This document shows, piece by piece, positions 27,202 to 35,422 of a stretch of 64,000 bases of DNA. Numbering within the stretch: the first letter of the stretch is position 1; each line of letters opens with the position of its first letter. Both the position numbers and the translations under genes were made by a program. This DNA is from Bacteroidaceae bacterium. Lineage in GTDB: Bacteria; Bacteroidota; Bacteroidia; Bacteroidales; Bacteroidaceae. The notes under the pieces are model-generated. The model did not search any database. It was not told where the DNA came from and was given only the letters and a program-made list of their open reading frames with translations. The DNA lies in contig JAGASY010000098.1 in assembly GCA_017621515.1 (NCBI GenBank), forward strand, positions 32,399 through 96,398, given 5' to 3'.

Positions 27202-30159
27202 CTATTCTTCTGGCATAAGCACCACACCTTCTTTCTTCATTCCGTCAACCTTGATGATTATCGGAGAAGAGAAGCGCACATGGCGCACATGCTCTGTTTC
27301 GTTGACAGCAGGCTGTGCATTAAGGAAAGCCTGATTATATACTCCGTCACCAAGAAAATCATTGACGGTAAAGTAGCCCACACCGAAACTTGTCAGGTTC
27401 TGGAAGAAGTGAGTGCCCTGACTCGGATCTATACGGTAGTTGGTAAGTCCGGCTTCCACAATGACCTTGGCAGCCGATATATTAGGCCATTTCACCGGAA
27501 CACCAAGCCACGGGTCGCTGCTTCCCCAGCGTCCCGGCCCCACAAGCACATAGTTCCTTCCATTCTCAAGAAATTCTGCATTTATCTTGGCAATCTCATC
27601 AGCAATTGCCGGATTGTTGGATGCCAGATAATTGTCGGTCTTCACATACACCACATCATAGACATCATTCGTAATGCCATGCCCAATGGCATTGTGGCTG
27701 CGTATCAGTGTTGCTTCATCTGCAATCTTCTCCAAATCTTCATCAAGCATCATCTTGTTATCTACCATCGGACGAATCTGCAAAAGATAAAACTCACCGG
27801 TTCGGTCTGGATTCAGCTTCACGGCAAACTCAATCTCAACAGCACGCAACATATCTTCCTGACCATAGCGCATGACAAGCCGAAGCAGTTCGGGAAGAGG
27901 AAACACTCCCTGCTGCAACACACCGCAGAAAGTAACAAGCTTTCGTCCTCCGTCATAAATTCCGTCCCTTATCACCATATCGTATGGGTCATACGTTGAA
28001 GCAATATATTGCAACGAACCGTCTTTCTCAGCTTCTCTGACAGAAAGTTTAAGCAGATTGAAACCGTCATCTACACAGAACTTCTCCGTCATGTTCTTCA
28101 AATCAAGCGCATAAAAGCGTGTCTGCGTCTCTTTAAGCGCAATTTCCATCTCGCTTGTCTGTAGTATCTGATCAGGATGTGCAGGGCAAACACGCAAATT
28201 CAGTCCTCCGTCAACAATATATTTACCAAGTCCAAGAGCAAGATTGACCGTTCCCTCTTCCGCCTTCTCATCACCGATAGGATAATAGTTCACAGAGCGC
28301 GCCACACCCGAGATATTCGGATAGAAACGGTCGCCGTACTGTGTACCGACAACCTCTTGCAATATTACAGCCATTTTTTCCTGATCAATAACATTACTGG
28401 TTGCCGTCATATATGCCTTGCTGTCACGATAAAAGACTGAAGCATACACTCCTTTTATCGCATCCGAAAGCATCCGCAAACGAGCATATTTATCTGCCGC
28501 ATACGGTATCATGTAAGTAGAGTATATTCCTGCAAAAGGCTGATAATGCGAATCCTCCAAGAGCGAAGAAGAACGTATGGCTATCGGTTCCCTCACCACA
28601 TCAAGGAATGTCATCAAGTCTTCAGCCAATTTCTCAGGAAGGCGCGCATGAAGAAAATACTGAAGAATCTCATCGTCAGGTCTGTCCGAGAGCGCGATTT
28701 GATAAAGCTCATTCGTGTCCATGAACTCATCGAATATATCCGTACACAACACCACAGTCTTAGGAATCATCACTCTGGCATTGTCGAACTCATTCAAATC
28801 CTTATGCTTCTTTATGATATTATCCAGAAATGCGATACCGCGTCCTTTGCCTCCAAGAGAACCATCTCCAATACGTGCAAAGTTCGAATAACGGTCAAAT
28901 CTGTCGCGGTGGAACACTGCCACCACTCCTTGATTCTTCATTCTCCGGTAGCTGACAATGGCATCGAAAATAATCTGCCTGTGAGCATCGACATCCTGCA
29001 ACGAATGCCATGTGATATGTTTAAGGAATTCAGAGATTGGGAATAAGGCGCGCGAACACAGCCATCGCGAAACATTATTTCTGGTGATATGATACAGCAG
29101 CGATTCCTTGGGAAGCGTAAAAATGTTGTCTTGCAAATCTTTCAGATTCTTTACCCTGACTACCTCCTCCATTGTCTGAGGGTCACGGAATATAAAGTCA
29201 CCAAAGCCGAACCTATTAAGAATCAGATTGCGCAAATCCACACCCATCTTCTTCGAGTTCTTGTCAATGAATGCCGCTCCGCACTTCGCGGCAAGTTCAG
29301 CCTTGTCACTTTCCGAAGATTCCATAATCAGCGGCACGAACTCATCGGAAGCCCTGATTGCCGACAGCAACTGGTATCCCGCCGTTTCGTCTGTTTTACC
29401 GTCCTTCGGAAACCGGCAATCACTTATCACTCCCAGTGTATTGTCTTTGAATCTGCTGTAAAGTGACCATGCTTCCTCATAGTTACGCGCAAGTACAATC
29501 TTTGGTCTTCCTCTCATGCGAAGCGTCTCCAACTGCGCATTCAGTGCCTCCGTGGCAAATTCCAAACTCTGTTGGAGCACAAACTTATAAAGATTAGGCA
29601 GTATCGACGAATAAAACCGGATAGAGTCCTCCACCAGCATAATCATCTGTACACCGGCAACTTCTATGTCGTGCGCAAGATTCATCTTGTCCTCAATGAG
29701 CTTGATAATAGACAAGAGCAAATCTGTATTTCCAAGCCAGCAGAACACATATTCAAAAATAGAAAGATCTTCATTCTCCATGCGCTTACGTATGCCATGA
29801 GAGAAAGGAGTAAGAACCACAATAGGCACTGTAGGGCAATCATTCTTTATGTTGCGGGCAATGTCAAACACATCGTTGTTGTCTGTTCCCGGCATACATA
29901 TCACCAAATCAAACGATATGCGCTTAAGCTCTTTCTCAGCTTCTTCCTGCGATGCAACCTGAAAGAAACGCGGAGGATAGCGCAATCCGAGCTTGGCATA
30001 TTCATTAAAAATCTTTTCATCTACACGTCCGTCATCCTCAAGCATAAAGGCATCGTATGGATTTGCAATCAGAAGCACGTTGAATATGCGTCTCATCATC
30101 AAATCCACAAACGAAGTGTCATGCAGCATGAGTTTTTCTTTTTTGTTATGCTGTTCCAT
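27202..30159 (-). CDS. Receiver-domain / PPDK-N (PEP/pyruvate-binding) fusion protein
   Basis: 985 aa. Residues 1-150 form a degenerate receiver-like domain (FDLVICMPGTDNND). Residues 165-310 form a second receiver with the catalytic set intact: VED, VISDCRFP (phospho-acceptor Asp), MESS and FIDKNS (Lys). From about 440 to 985 comes the ATP-grasp PPDK N-terminal domain: DGSLGGKGRGIAFLDNII, then AIRSSSLLEDSHYQPFAGIY, VVGTQYGDRFYPNISGVARS and FYLLQIRPMV. There is no phosphohistidine swivel or PEP-utilising TIM-barrel domain, so it cannot be a complete PPDK or PEP synthase. It may be a phosphotransfer or sensory protein. The true start could also be the Met ten codons later (30129). Confidence 0.85.
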   Translation of the reverse strand: MEQHNKKEKLMLHDTSFVDLMMRRIFNVLLIANPYDAFMLEDDGRVDEKIFNEYAKLGLRYPPRFFQVASQEEAEKELKRISFDLVICMPGTDNNDVFDIARNIKNDCPTVPIVVLTPFSHGIRKRMENEDLSIFEYVFCWLGNTDLLLSIIKLIEDKMNLAHDIEVAGVQMIMLVEDSIRFYSSILPNLYKFVLQQSLEFATEALNAQLETLRMRGRPKIVLARNYEEAWSLYSRFKDNTLGVISDCRFPKDGKTDETAGYQLLSAIRASDEFVPLIMESSESDKAELAAKCGAAFIDKNSKKMGVDLRNLILNRFGFGDFIFRDPQTMEEVVRVKNLKDLQDNIFTLPKESLLYHITRNNVSRWLCSRALFPISEFLKHITWHSLQDVDAHRQIIFDAIVSYRRMKNQGVVAVFHRDRFDRYSNFARIGDGSLGGKGRGIAFLDNIIKKHKDLNEFDNARVMIPKTVVLCTDIFDEFMDTNELYQIALSDRPDDEILQYFLHARLPEKLAEDLMTFLDVVREPIAIRSSSLLEDSHYQPFAGIYSTYMIPYAADKYARLRMLSDAIKGVYASVFYRDSKAYMTATSNVIDQEKMAVILQEVVGTQYGDRFYPNISGVARSVNYYPIGDEKAEEGTVNLALGLGKYIVDGGLNLRVCPAHPDQILQTSEMEIALKETQTRFYALDLKNMTEKFCVDDGFNLLKLSVREAEKDGSLQYIASTYDPYDMVIRDGIYDGGRKLVTFCGVLQQGVFPLPELLRLVMRYGQEDMLRAVEIEFAVKLNPDRTGEFYLLQIRPMVDNKMMLDEDLEKIADEATLIRSHNAIGHGITNDVYDVVYVKTDNYLASNNPAIADEIAKINAEFLENGRNYVLVGPGRWGSSDPWLGVPVKWPNISAAKVIVEAGLTNYRIDPSQGTHFFQNLTSFGVGYFTVNDFLGDGVYNQAFLNAQPAVNETEHVRHVRFSSPIIIKVDGMKKEGVVLMPEE

Positions 30160-30163
30160 TATT

Positions 30164-30706
30164 TTATATAGTATTATTGTTTTTATCGTAAGAATTCATT
30201 CTCTTCAACAGATTTCTCCTGCAACATCTGACCGACGGTGCAAGTAGTTCGTCAGACATGATTTCAAGTTCACTCCGCAACTCATCCCGAAGTTCCCGAA
30301 AATGAACAGACATGGCAAAGGCAAGTTTCAGACATAGCACCTTCACACTGACCGGTTCCAACACCATCATTGCATGTTTCATGCAGAAATCGAAGAAGTC
30401 TGTACGTATATCTGAAGCCGAGAAAGGCTGACGCTCAAGCAGCGTCAGCAGCAGCCGTCTTGCCGCATCATCCGATACGGACATCGCTTCGTTAATCAAT
30501 TCATGATGCTTTACATACAACCATTCATTCTCACCAAGAGAAAAATGGCCCATTATCCAAAGTGCATTCCGCACCACTTTCTTGTCCTCGTCAAATATCA
30601 GCCTATACAGCTTTTCCTTTTCTGTGTCGCTATGCTGCACTGCATAGAGAACCTCCATTATATCATCAAAACTAATGCGTTTTGCTATTTTTTTCCTATA
30701 ATCCAT
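30164..30706 (-). CDS. HEAT-repeat-like cytoplasmic protein
   Basis: 180 aa, entirely helical by composition, with repeated helix pairs (KLYRLIFDEDKKVVRNALWI, then AARRLLLTLLERQPFS, KVLCLKLAFAMSVHF) like HEAT/ARM repeats. No catalytic motif, no signal peptide. It sits 4 bp upstream of the receiver/PPDK-N gene on the same strand and 36 bp downstream of the phosphoesterase gene, so it is likely in their operon and may be a protein-interaction partner. Conserved hypothetical; function unknown. Confidence 0.72.
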   Translation of the reverse strand: MDYRKKIAKRISFDDIMEVLYAVQHSDTEKEKLYRLIFDEDKKVVRNALWIMGHFSLGENEWLYVKHHELINEAMSVSDDAARRLLLTLLERQPFSASDIRTDFFDFCMKHAMMVLEPVSVKVLCLKLAFAMSVHFRELRDELRSELEIMSDELLAPSVRCCRRNLLKRMNSYDKNNNTI

Positions 30707-30742
30707 ACCCTACTCTGTTTTTAGCTCTCCTACCAGATACAA

Positions 30743-32461
30743 TCAAAGTACATCTGACTCAGGAGAAGAACTGTCCTCTTTCTTGGCAAACAAGATTCGC
30801 CTTTCCCGTTCCGCGGCCTTCGCCACCCAGTCTTCAGGAACAAACCTCCAGTGATTGATTGCCTTCGGAGTGATAGTCTCTTTCTCCTTTATATACTGCA
30901 TAAGATAATGCCGAATGTCTTTCTCCGTATATGAAACAATGCGTTCCTTTATCTCTTCCTTGGCAAGTCCCGCACCTTTGGTCAGAAGCTCACCGCCACC
31001 ATTTGCCCTGTAAGCAGTCATCGCCACAGTGTATTCCTTGTCCTCATAAAAAGGAGTTCCGTCACCCATACATATAATACGCACCTTCTTGCCTTCCGGC
31101 TTGGTCACATCCACCTCATACTTTATTCCTGCGGCAGAATCAAAGTTGAACAGAAAGTTCTTGAAACCTATACGCTCAGGATTATTCTTCATCGGACCAA
31201 TCAGCAGAAGATTGTCATCCTCAGAAAGCATCTGGTTAGTCCAGCACGCATAACTCATTTCAAGATAATTCTTTATCTCCCGACCGAACATGCGGAGCGT
31301 ATATAGACAGTCCTCAAAGCGGTACATGTTGAACAGATTATTCACTTTCACCTCTCCCGGTTCAATCGAGGCATTAAAGAACAACGGAGCTGCAAACGAT
31401 ATGTCCGCCTCCGATATGCGCAACTGAAGCCGCTGAATCAAGTCAATATATGCAGAAGAGCCGAAGTAGGCATCCGATATATCCACACCGCTCAGGAACG
31501 TACCAATCTTTTTGGAGGCAAAACGATGTACCGCCTTATAGTCTTCATTGAAATGCTTCCTAAATTCCGATGCATGCGAATTATGCAATGTCCCTATGTA
31601 GTGCAACTGGCAAGCCATATCGTTTTGAACCACTTTTCCCTCCGCCCCAATGGTGAATTTGAGATTTATCTCAGCCACAGAATAGGCAAAACTACCGGGA
31701 TTCACACAGAGAACACTCTTTCCCGATGGACTTTCCACCTCCTCCATGTTGCTGGCATGGTCATGCCCATACAGCACAAGATCGAACCCATCTACGGATG
31801 TTACCGTTTCACGTGTCGCATTCTCCCGGTATTCCGGTGTGACGATTCCGTCATCCATGCCCGAATGAAAAAGTCCGATTATAAAGTCCGGACTCTCCGT
31901 TTCCTTTATAATCTTAATCCATTTACGCGCACTTTCCTTAATGTCTTCAAACTCTATTCCCTCCCATGAACGTATCGGAACCCAATGAGGTATTGCAGGA
32001 GTAACAAACCCAACCACAGCAATTCTTATCCCACTGCGAAAAAGTATCGTATAAGGCTTGAAATAGGGTTTTCCGCTATGCGCCGATATAGCGTTCGCAC
32101 CCAGAATCGGATAATTGCAGTCACGTATAAAACTATTGAACACTTCATGCCCGGTCTCTATGTCGTGATTGCCAATCACCCCCACATCATATCCGATGAA
32201 ATTGCAGAAGTCCGCCACCTTATGTCTCTTTCCCGGAGACACATAATTGAAATAATATGCCGTCGGCTCACCCTGAAGTATGTCCCCACCATCAATAAGA
32301 ATGGTGCTACATGCGCTGTGTCTGCATTGCTGCGCCACAAAGGCATGTACTCTCTGCAAGCTCCCTTTTCCCCAACGCTCGTGGCGAAAATCGTATGGAA
32401 AATAGTTTCCGTGTATATCGGAAGTGAATATAATCTTTATTTTTCGAGTCTTGCTTTCCAT
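30743..32461 (-). CDS. 5'-nucleotidase/UshA-type metallophosphoesterase
   Basis: 572 aa. N-terminal calcineurin-like phosphoesterase with the five blocks: FTSDIHGN, DGGDILQGEP, IGNHDIETG, FHSGMDDG and LYGHDHASN, giving the two-metal site. Residues 320-520 are the C-terminal 5'-nucleotidase substrate domain (FNMYRFEDCLYTLRMFGREI; TAYRANGGGELLTKG). Relatives hydrolyse 5'-nucleotides, UDP-sugars or 2',3'-cyclic nucleotides and are usually exported. This protein starts MESKTRKIKIIFTSDIHG with no signal peptide or lipobox, so it may be cytoplasmic. A -33/-7 promoter lies 44 nt upstream; it leads a three-gene minus-strand run. Confidence 0.9.
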   Translation of the reverse strand: MESKTRKIKIIFTSDIHGNYFPYDFRHERWGKGSLQRVHAFVAQQCRHSACSTILIDGGDILQGEPTAYYFNYVSPGKRHKVADFCNFIGYDVGVIGNHDIETGHEVFNSFIRDCNYPILGANAISAHSGKPYFKPYTILFRSGIRIAVVGFVTPAIPHWVPIRSWEGIEFEDIKESARKWIKIIKETESPDFIIGLFHSGMDDGIVTPEYRENATRETVTSVDGFDLVLYGHDHASNMEEVESPSGKSVLCVNPGSFAYSVAEINLKFTIGAEGKVVQNDMACQLHYIGTLHNSHASEFRKHFNEDYKAVHRFASKKIGTFLSGVDISDAYFGSSAYIDLIQRLQLRISEADISFAAPLFFNASIEPGEVKVNNLFNMYRFEDCLYTLRMFGREIKNYLEMSYACWTNQMLSEDDNLLLIGPMKNNPERIGFKNFLFNFDSAAGIKYEVDVTKPEGKKVRIICMGDGTPFYEDKEYTVAMTAYRANGGGELLTKGAGLAKEEIKERIVSYTEKDIRHYLMQYIKEKETITPKAINHWRFVPEDWVAKAAERERRILFAKKEDSSSPESDVL

Positions 32462-32504
32462 GTTCTACATTTTTAGGTCTTGGGGTACTTCTATATTGAC
32501 ATGG

Positions 32505-32536
32505 CAAAGTTACACTTTATTTATATTCATTACAAA
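32505..32536 (-). promoter_or_regulatory. Promoter for the phosphoesterase operon
   Basis: Minus-strand TTTG (32533-32536), 20-bp spacer, TAACTTTG (32505-32512), 44 nt before the ATG at 32461. Confidence 0.65.
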
Positions 32537-32634
32537 CCTTTTGAACAGGCAGTTAAAGATATATCCGTTTTTTCCGTCAATTTCATATTTTCTGCCCCTC
32601 TGCGTGGTTCTTTCTATATAATAATATGTATATG

Positions 32635-32694
32635 CTTTCGACAGACTCCTCATACATAGATGTTCCCGACGGAGGAGTCTGTCGAAGACAACCA
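32635..32694. repeat. Inverted GGAGTCTGTCGAA repeat
   Basis: CGACAGACTCCTC (32639-32651) and its exact complement GAGGAGTCTGTCG (32672-32684) flank a 20-bp spacer, followed by AAGACAACCAC. This is a short relative of the element at 52173. Confidence 0.75.
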
Positions 32695-32736
32695 CATAAA
32701 ATGACAAAAAACAAACAAAAATAGGCTTATTCAAAA

Positions 32737-33478
32737 TGACAAAATGATATTTTCGCTCAAAATGTAAATTTAACATTTGGAGCGATTTTTTGCCGATGAC
32801 AAAGAGAGAGAAATTTTAGTATAAAGATAATTAGTTGATAATCAACAGAATACAAAACTTTTCAAAACGCTCAAAAAAACGCGCCGGACGCATTTTTTCG
32901 ATAAAATTGAGCATTCTGATAATTCACTGATTATTAATATGTTACAACCAACTTTACCATTTGTGCCCTCAAACACCGTCCAAAATCCATTCACTTTTCA
33001 GCTTCTGTTCAGCCACTCTTCCAAAACAGAATTTATACACTTCTTAACAATTCAGCCGAAGCAAACTGTCTTTTTTCCCGTTTCCCGGTGCTTTTTCAAA
33101 AAATCTACGCTGAAAATTTCTCCAAACTACTAAGTTTTTAAAATTGTAGCGCACTGTCGCTGATAAAACAGTGCGCTGAAAATGTGATGACAGTGCGCTG
33201 GAAATATCAAAACTTAGTAGATTTTCTGAAACGACTCTTCGCCGAAAGTAAACAAATGCAAACAGATTACACTAAAACGAAACACTATTTCACAAATTCC
33301 AGCGACTTCAAAAAATATGCGTAGAAGCCCCACTTTCTGATAAAAGTTCGACACACTTCATTTTGACTCGTGCCAGAGGGCTTGAAATTTTAACATTTGA
33401 TAAAATCAGAAAGAAAGCATTTACACGTAAATTCATAAGAAAAGATTCCAGTTTACGCAATATACTTTCATTTTGTCA
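32737..33478 (+). repeat. TGACAAAATGATA-ended non-coding element, copy 1 (742 bp)
   Basis: Ends TGACAAAATGATA (32737-32749) and TTTCATTTTGTCA (33466-33478), inverted with one mismatch. Inside, a 12-bp stem (33127-33138 with 33209-33220) encloses a 10-bp stem AGCGCACTGT/ACAGTGCGCT (33148-33157 with 33168-33177), and a third CAGTGCGCTG lies at 33191. Near the right end, GCGTAGAAGCCCC and GTGCCAGAGGGCTT are kept in copy 2. No gene is found in it. It lies between the divergent phosphoesterase and rpoD, about 230 bp upstream of the rpoD promoter. Copies 2 and 3 are at 51299 and 63525, all in the same orientation. Confidence 0.85.
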
Positions 33479-33710
33479 GAATAGAAACCCATACAAAAAA
33501 GTGATGTCAAAAAAATTTTTAAGGAGCATTACAAAGCTACTATGGAGGTACCAAAATTATAGAACATAAAAACCAAAAAAACTCCTCAACCTTTCTCTCA
33601 AAAGCTATTCAATAGCTATTTTTATGATTACAGAGAGTATTTGCCTGTTTAACAGACTCTAAATTTCAAAACAAAAGAGACTCTTTAAATCAATTTCACA
33701 CTTGTAACAT

Positions 33711-33741
33711 ATTGTATTCACAGAAATAATATGTATCTTTG
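33711..33741 (+). promoter_or_regulatory. Promoter for rpoD
   Basis: ATTG (33711-33714), an exact 19-bp spacer, then TATCTTTG (33734-33741), giving a leader of about 110 nt before the ATG at 33861. The stretch 33479-33710 shows nothing else. Confidence 0.7.
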
Positions 33742-33860
33742 CATGTCCAAAAATGGGGTAAAGAGAAAACATTATAGCAACATCTTGTTATTCAAGGATT
33801 TACCTTTTGTTTTAATCACATCCATTTCCGGATATATTTGCAATTAGTGTTTTATAGAGA

Positions 33861-34721
33861 ATGAGACAATTAAAGATTACCAAAAGTATCACGAACCGTG
33901 AAAGTGCTTCACTTGACAAGTATCTGCAAGAAATCGGTCGTGAAGACTTAATCACCGTGGAAGAAGAGGTTGAACTTGCCGGACGCATTCGCAAGGGAGA
34001 CCGCAGAGCTTTGGAGAAGCTGACACGCGCAAATCTCCGTTTCGTCGTTTCTGTAGCAAAACAATACCAGAACCAAGGGCTTAGTCTGCCTGACCTCATC
34101 AACGAGGGAAATCTGGGGCTTATAAAAGCAGCCGAGAAATTTGACGAAACACGCGGATTTAAGTTCATCAGTTATGCAGTGTGGTGGATAAGACAATCCA
34201 TACTTCAGGCTCTCGCAGAACAATCACGTATTGTTCGACTTCCGCTTAATCAGGTTGGCTCTCTCAACAAAATCAGCAAGGCTTTCTCTAAATTTGAGCA
34301 GGAAAATGAACGCAGACCTTCTCCGGAGGAGCTCGCCGACGAACTCGAACTTCCTGTTGACAAAGTAGCCGACACAATGAAGGTGTCAGGACGCCACATC
34401 AGCGTAGATGCACCTTTCGTTGAAGGCGAAGACAACAGTTTGCTCGATGTCCTCGTCAACGATGACTCCCCAATGGCAGACCGCAGTTTGGTCAACGAAT
34501 CGCTCTCAAAAGAGATTGACCGTGCTCTTGACACACTCACTTCTCGCGAAAAAGACATTATACGTATGTTCTTCGGCATCGGTGAACAGGAGAAAACACT
34601 GGAGGAGATTGGCGACCGCTTCAATCTGACCCGTGAGCGTGTTCGCCAGATTAAGGAAAAAGCCATCAGACGTTTACGTGCAAGCTCGCGCAGCAAGTTG
34701 TTGAAGAGTTACCTCGGTTAA
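33861..34721 (+). CDS. rpoD: Primary sigma factor RpoD (short Bacteroidota type)
   Basis: 286 aa. It lacks region 1.1 and the non-conserved insert, as in the Bacteroidota primary sigma. Region 1.2: [20 protein letters not shown]. Region 2: [40 protein letters not shown] and the WWIRQSI melting segment. Region 3 spans residues 130-200. Region 4 has the helix-turn-helix [20 protein letters not shown]. It directs RNA polymerase to the TTTG/TAnnTTTG promoters seen throughout this window, including its own at 33711. Monocistronic, closed by a strong terminator. Confidence 0.97.
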   Translation: MRQLKITKSITNRESASLDKYLQEIGREDLITVEEEVELAGRIRKGDRRALEKLTRANLRFVVSVAKQYQNQGLSLPDLINEGNLGLIKAAEKFDETRGFKFISYAVWWIRQSILQALAEQSRIVRLPLNQVGSLNKISKAFSKFEQENERRPSPEELADELELPVDKVADTMKVSGRHISVDAPFVEGEDNSLLDVLVNDDSPMADRSLVNESLSKEIDRALDTLTSREKDIIRMFFGIGEQEKTLEEIGDRFNLTRERVRQIKEKAIRRLRASSRSKLLKSYLG

Positions 34722-34751
34722 CAGACACTTTTTGGAAAAAATGAATTTATG

Positions 34752-34784
34752 CGGACTACCGGATTTTTCGGGAGTCCGTTTTTT
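34752..34784 (+). terminator. Intrinsic terminator after rpoD
   Basis: CGGACT (34752-34757) and AGTCCG (34773-34778) with inner CCG/CGG pairing, followed by TTTTTT. Confidence 0.9.
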
Positions 34785-34946
34785 GTTATAAAAAGAAGAG
34801 AGGCTTTTGTGCTTACAATAAAAGGAGTAAGCCGTCTTATAGTGATTTATTCGTTTATGCAGATGTGCTCAACAGACTCCATCTTTTCTCCCCTATCTTC
34901 TTCTCCTTTTCTTTATAGTCATTGCACATAATTCGCAATAAATCCG

Positions 34947-34954
34947 TAAATTTG
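34947..34954 (+). promoter_or_regulatory. Bacteroidota -7 box TAAATTTG
   Basis: TAAATTTG ends 24 nt before the ATG at 34979. A TTG at 34922-34924 is 22 bp upstream, slightly long. It likely drives the five-gene run to 38324. Confidence 0.55.
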
Positions 34955-34978
34955 CACGTGTCAGATATTCTATTGTAT

Positions 34979-35422
34979 ATGAAGAAATATAAATTTATAC
35001 TGCCAGCCATGATGTTGGCAATGACATGTATGTCGGCTTTCGCTGGTAACAAAGAGAAAAATGCCGGAAAAGAAACAAACAACAAAGTGTATATATTTGG
35101 TGTAGGAACGTCTTTTACCGACTCTATTGTTCACATGAGCGAAATTGTAGAGCTTGATAACTTTCCGCTTGAGAAGTCAACCAAGTTCTTACCTTATCGT
35201 TCTGAATTCAGCATACAGCTGAAGCAATACCTTGAAGGACAATTAGGTTTGATGAACCAGACTTGCTGTGTGTTCTTCTCGGAGGAAAAGAAGAAAATAA
35301 GCAAGAAATATTACAAGACAAAGAAGCATTATCTTGATAAAATGGATGTCAAGCTTATCATCATCAGCAATGATGAATTCAAATTCAATAAACCGGAGAT
35401 AAATAATGTCAAACAAGACTAA
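34979..35422 (+). CDS. Secreted protein of unknown function, first gene of the C11/kinase/PqqD run
   Basis: 147 aa from ATG 34979; the -7 box at 34947 excludes earlier in-frame starts. Signal peptide MKKYKFILPAMMLAMTCMSAFA, then a Lys/Asn-rich stretch and a compact domain (VYIFGVGTSFTDSIVHMSEI, then ELDNFPLEKSTKFLPYRSEF) with two adjacent cysteines (QTCCVFFSEE). It resembles conserved Bacteroidales proteins of unknown function. It overlaps the C11 peptidase gene by 17 bp, which implies coupled expression and possibly a shared periplasmic task or substrate relationship (inference). Confidence 0.78.
   Translation: MKKYKFILPAMMLAMTCMSAFAGNKEKNAGKETNNKVYIFGVGTSFTDSIVHMSEIVELDNFPLEKSTKFLPYRSEFSIQLKQYLEGQLGLMNQTCCVFFSEEKKKISKKYYKTKKHYLDKMDVKLIIISNDEFKFNKPEINNVKQD

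Noticed and set aside
33363..33569. Frames starting with TRARGL in element copy 1 and at 51903 in copy 2
   Set aside because: The similar peptides follow from DNA conservation; changes are not concentrated at third positions, starts are TTG, and the C-terminal parts diverge.
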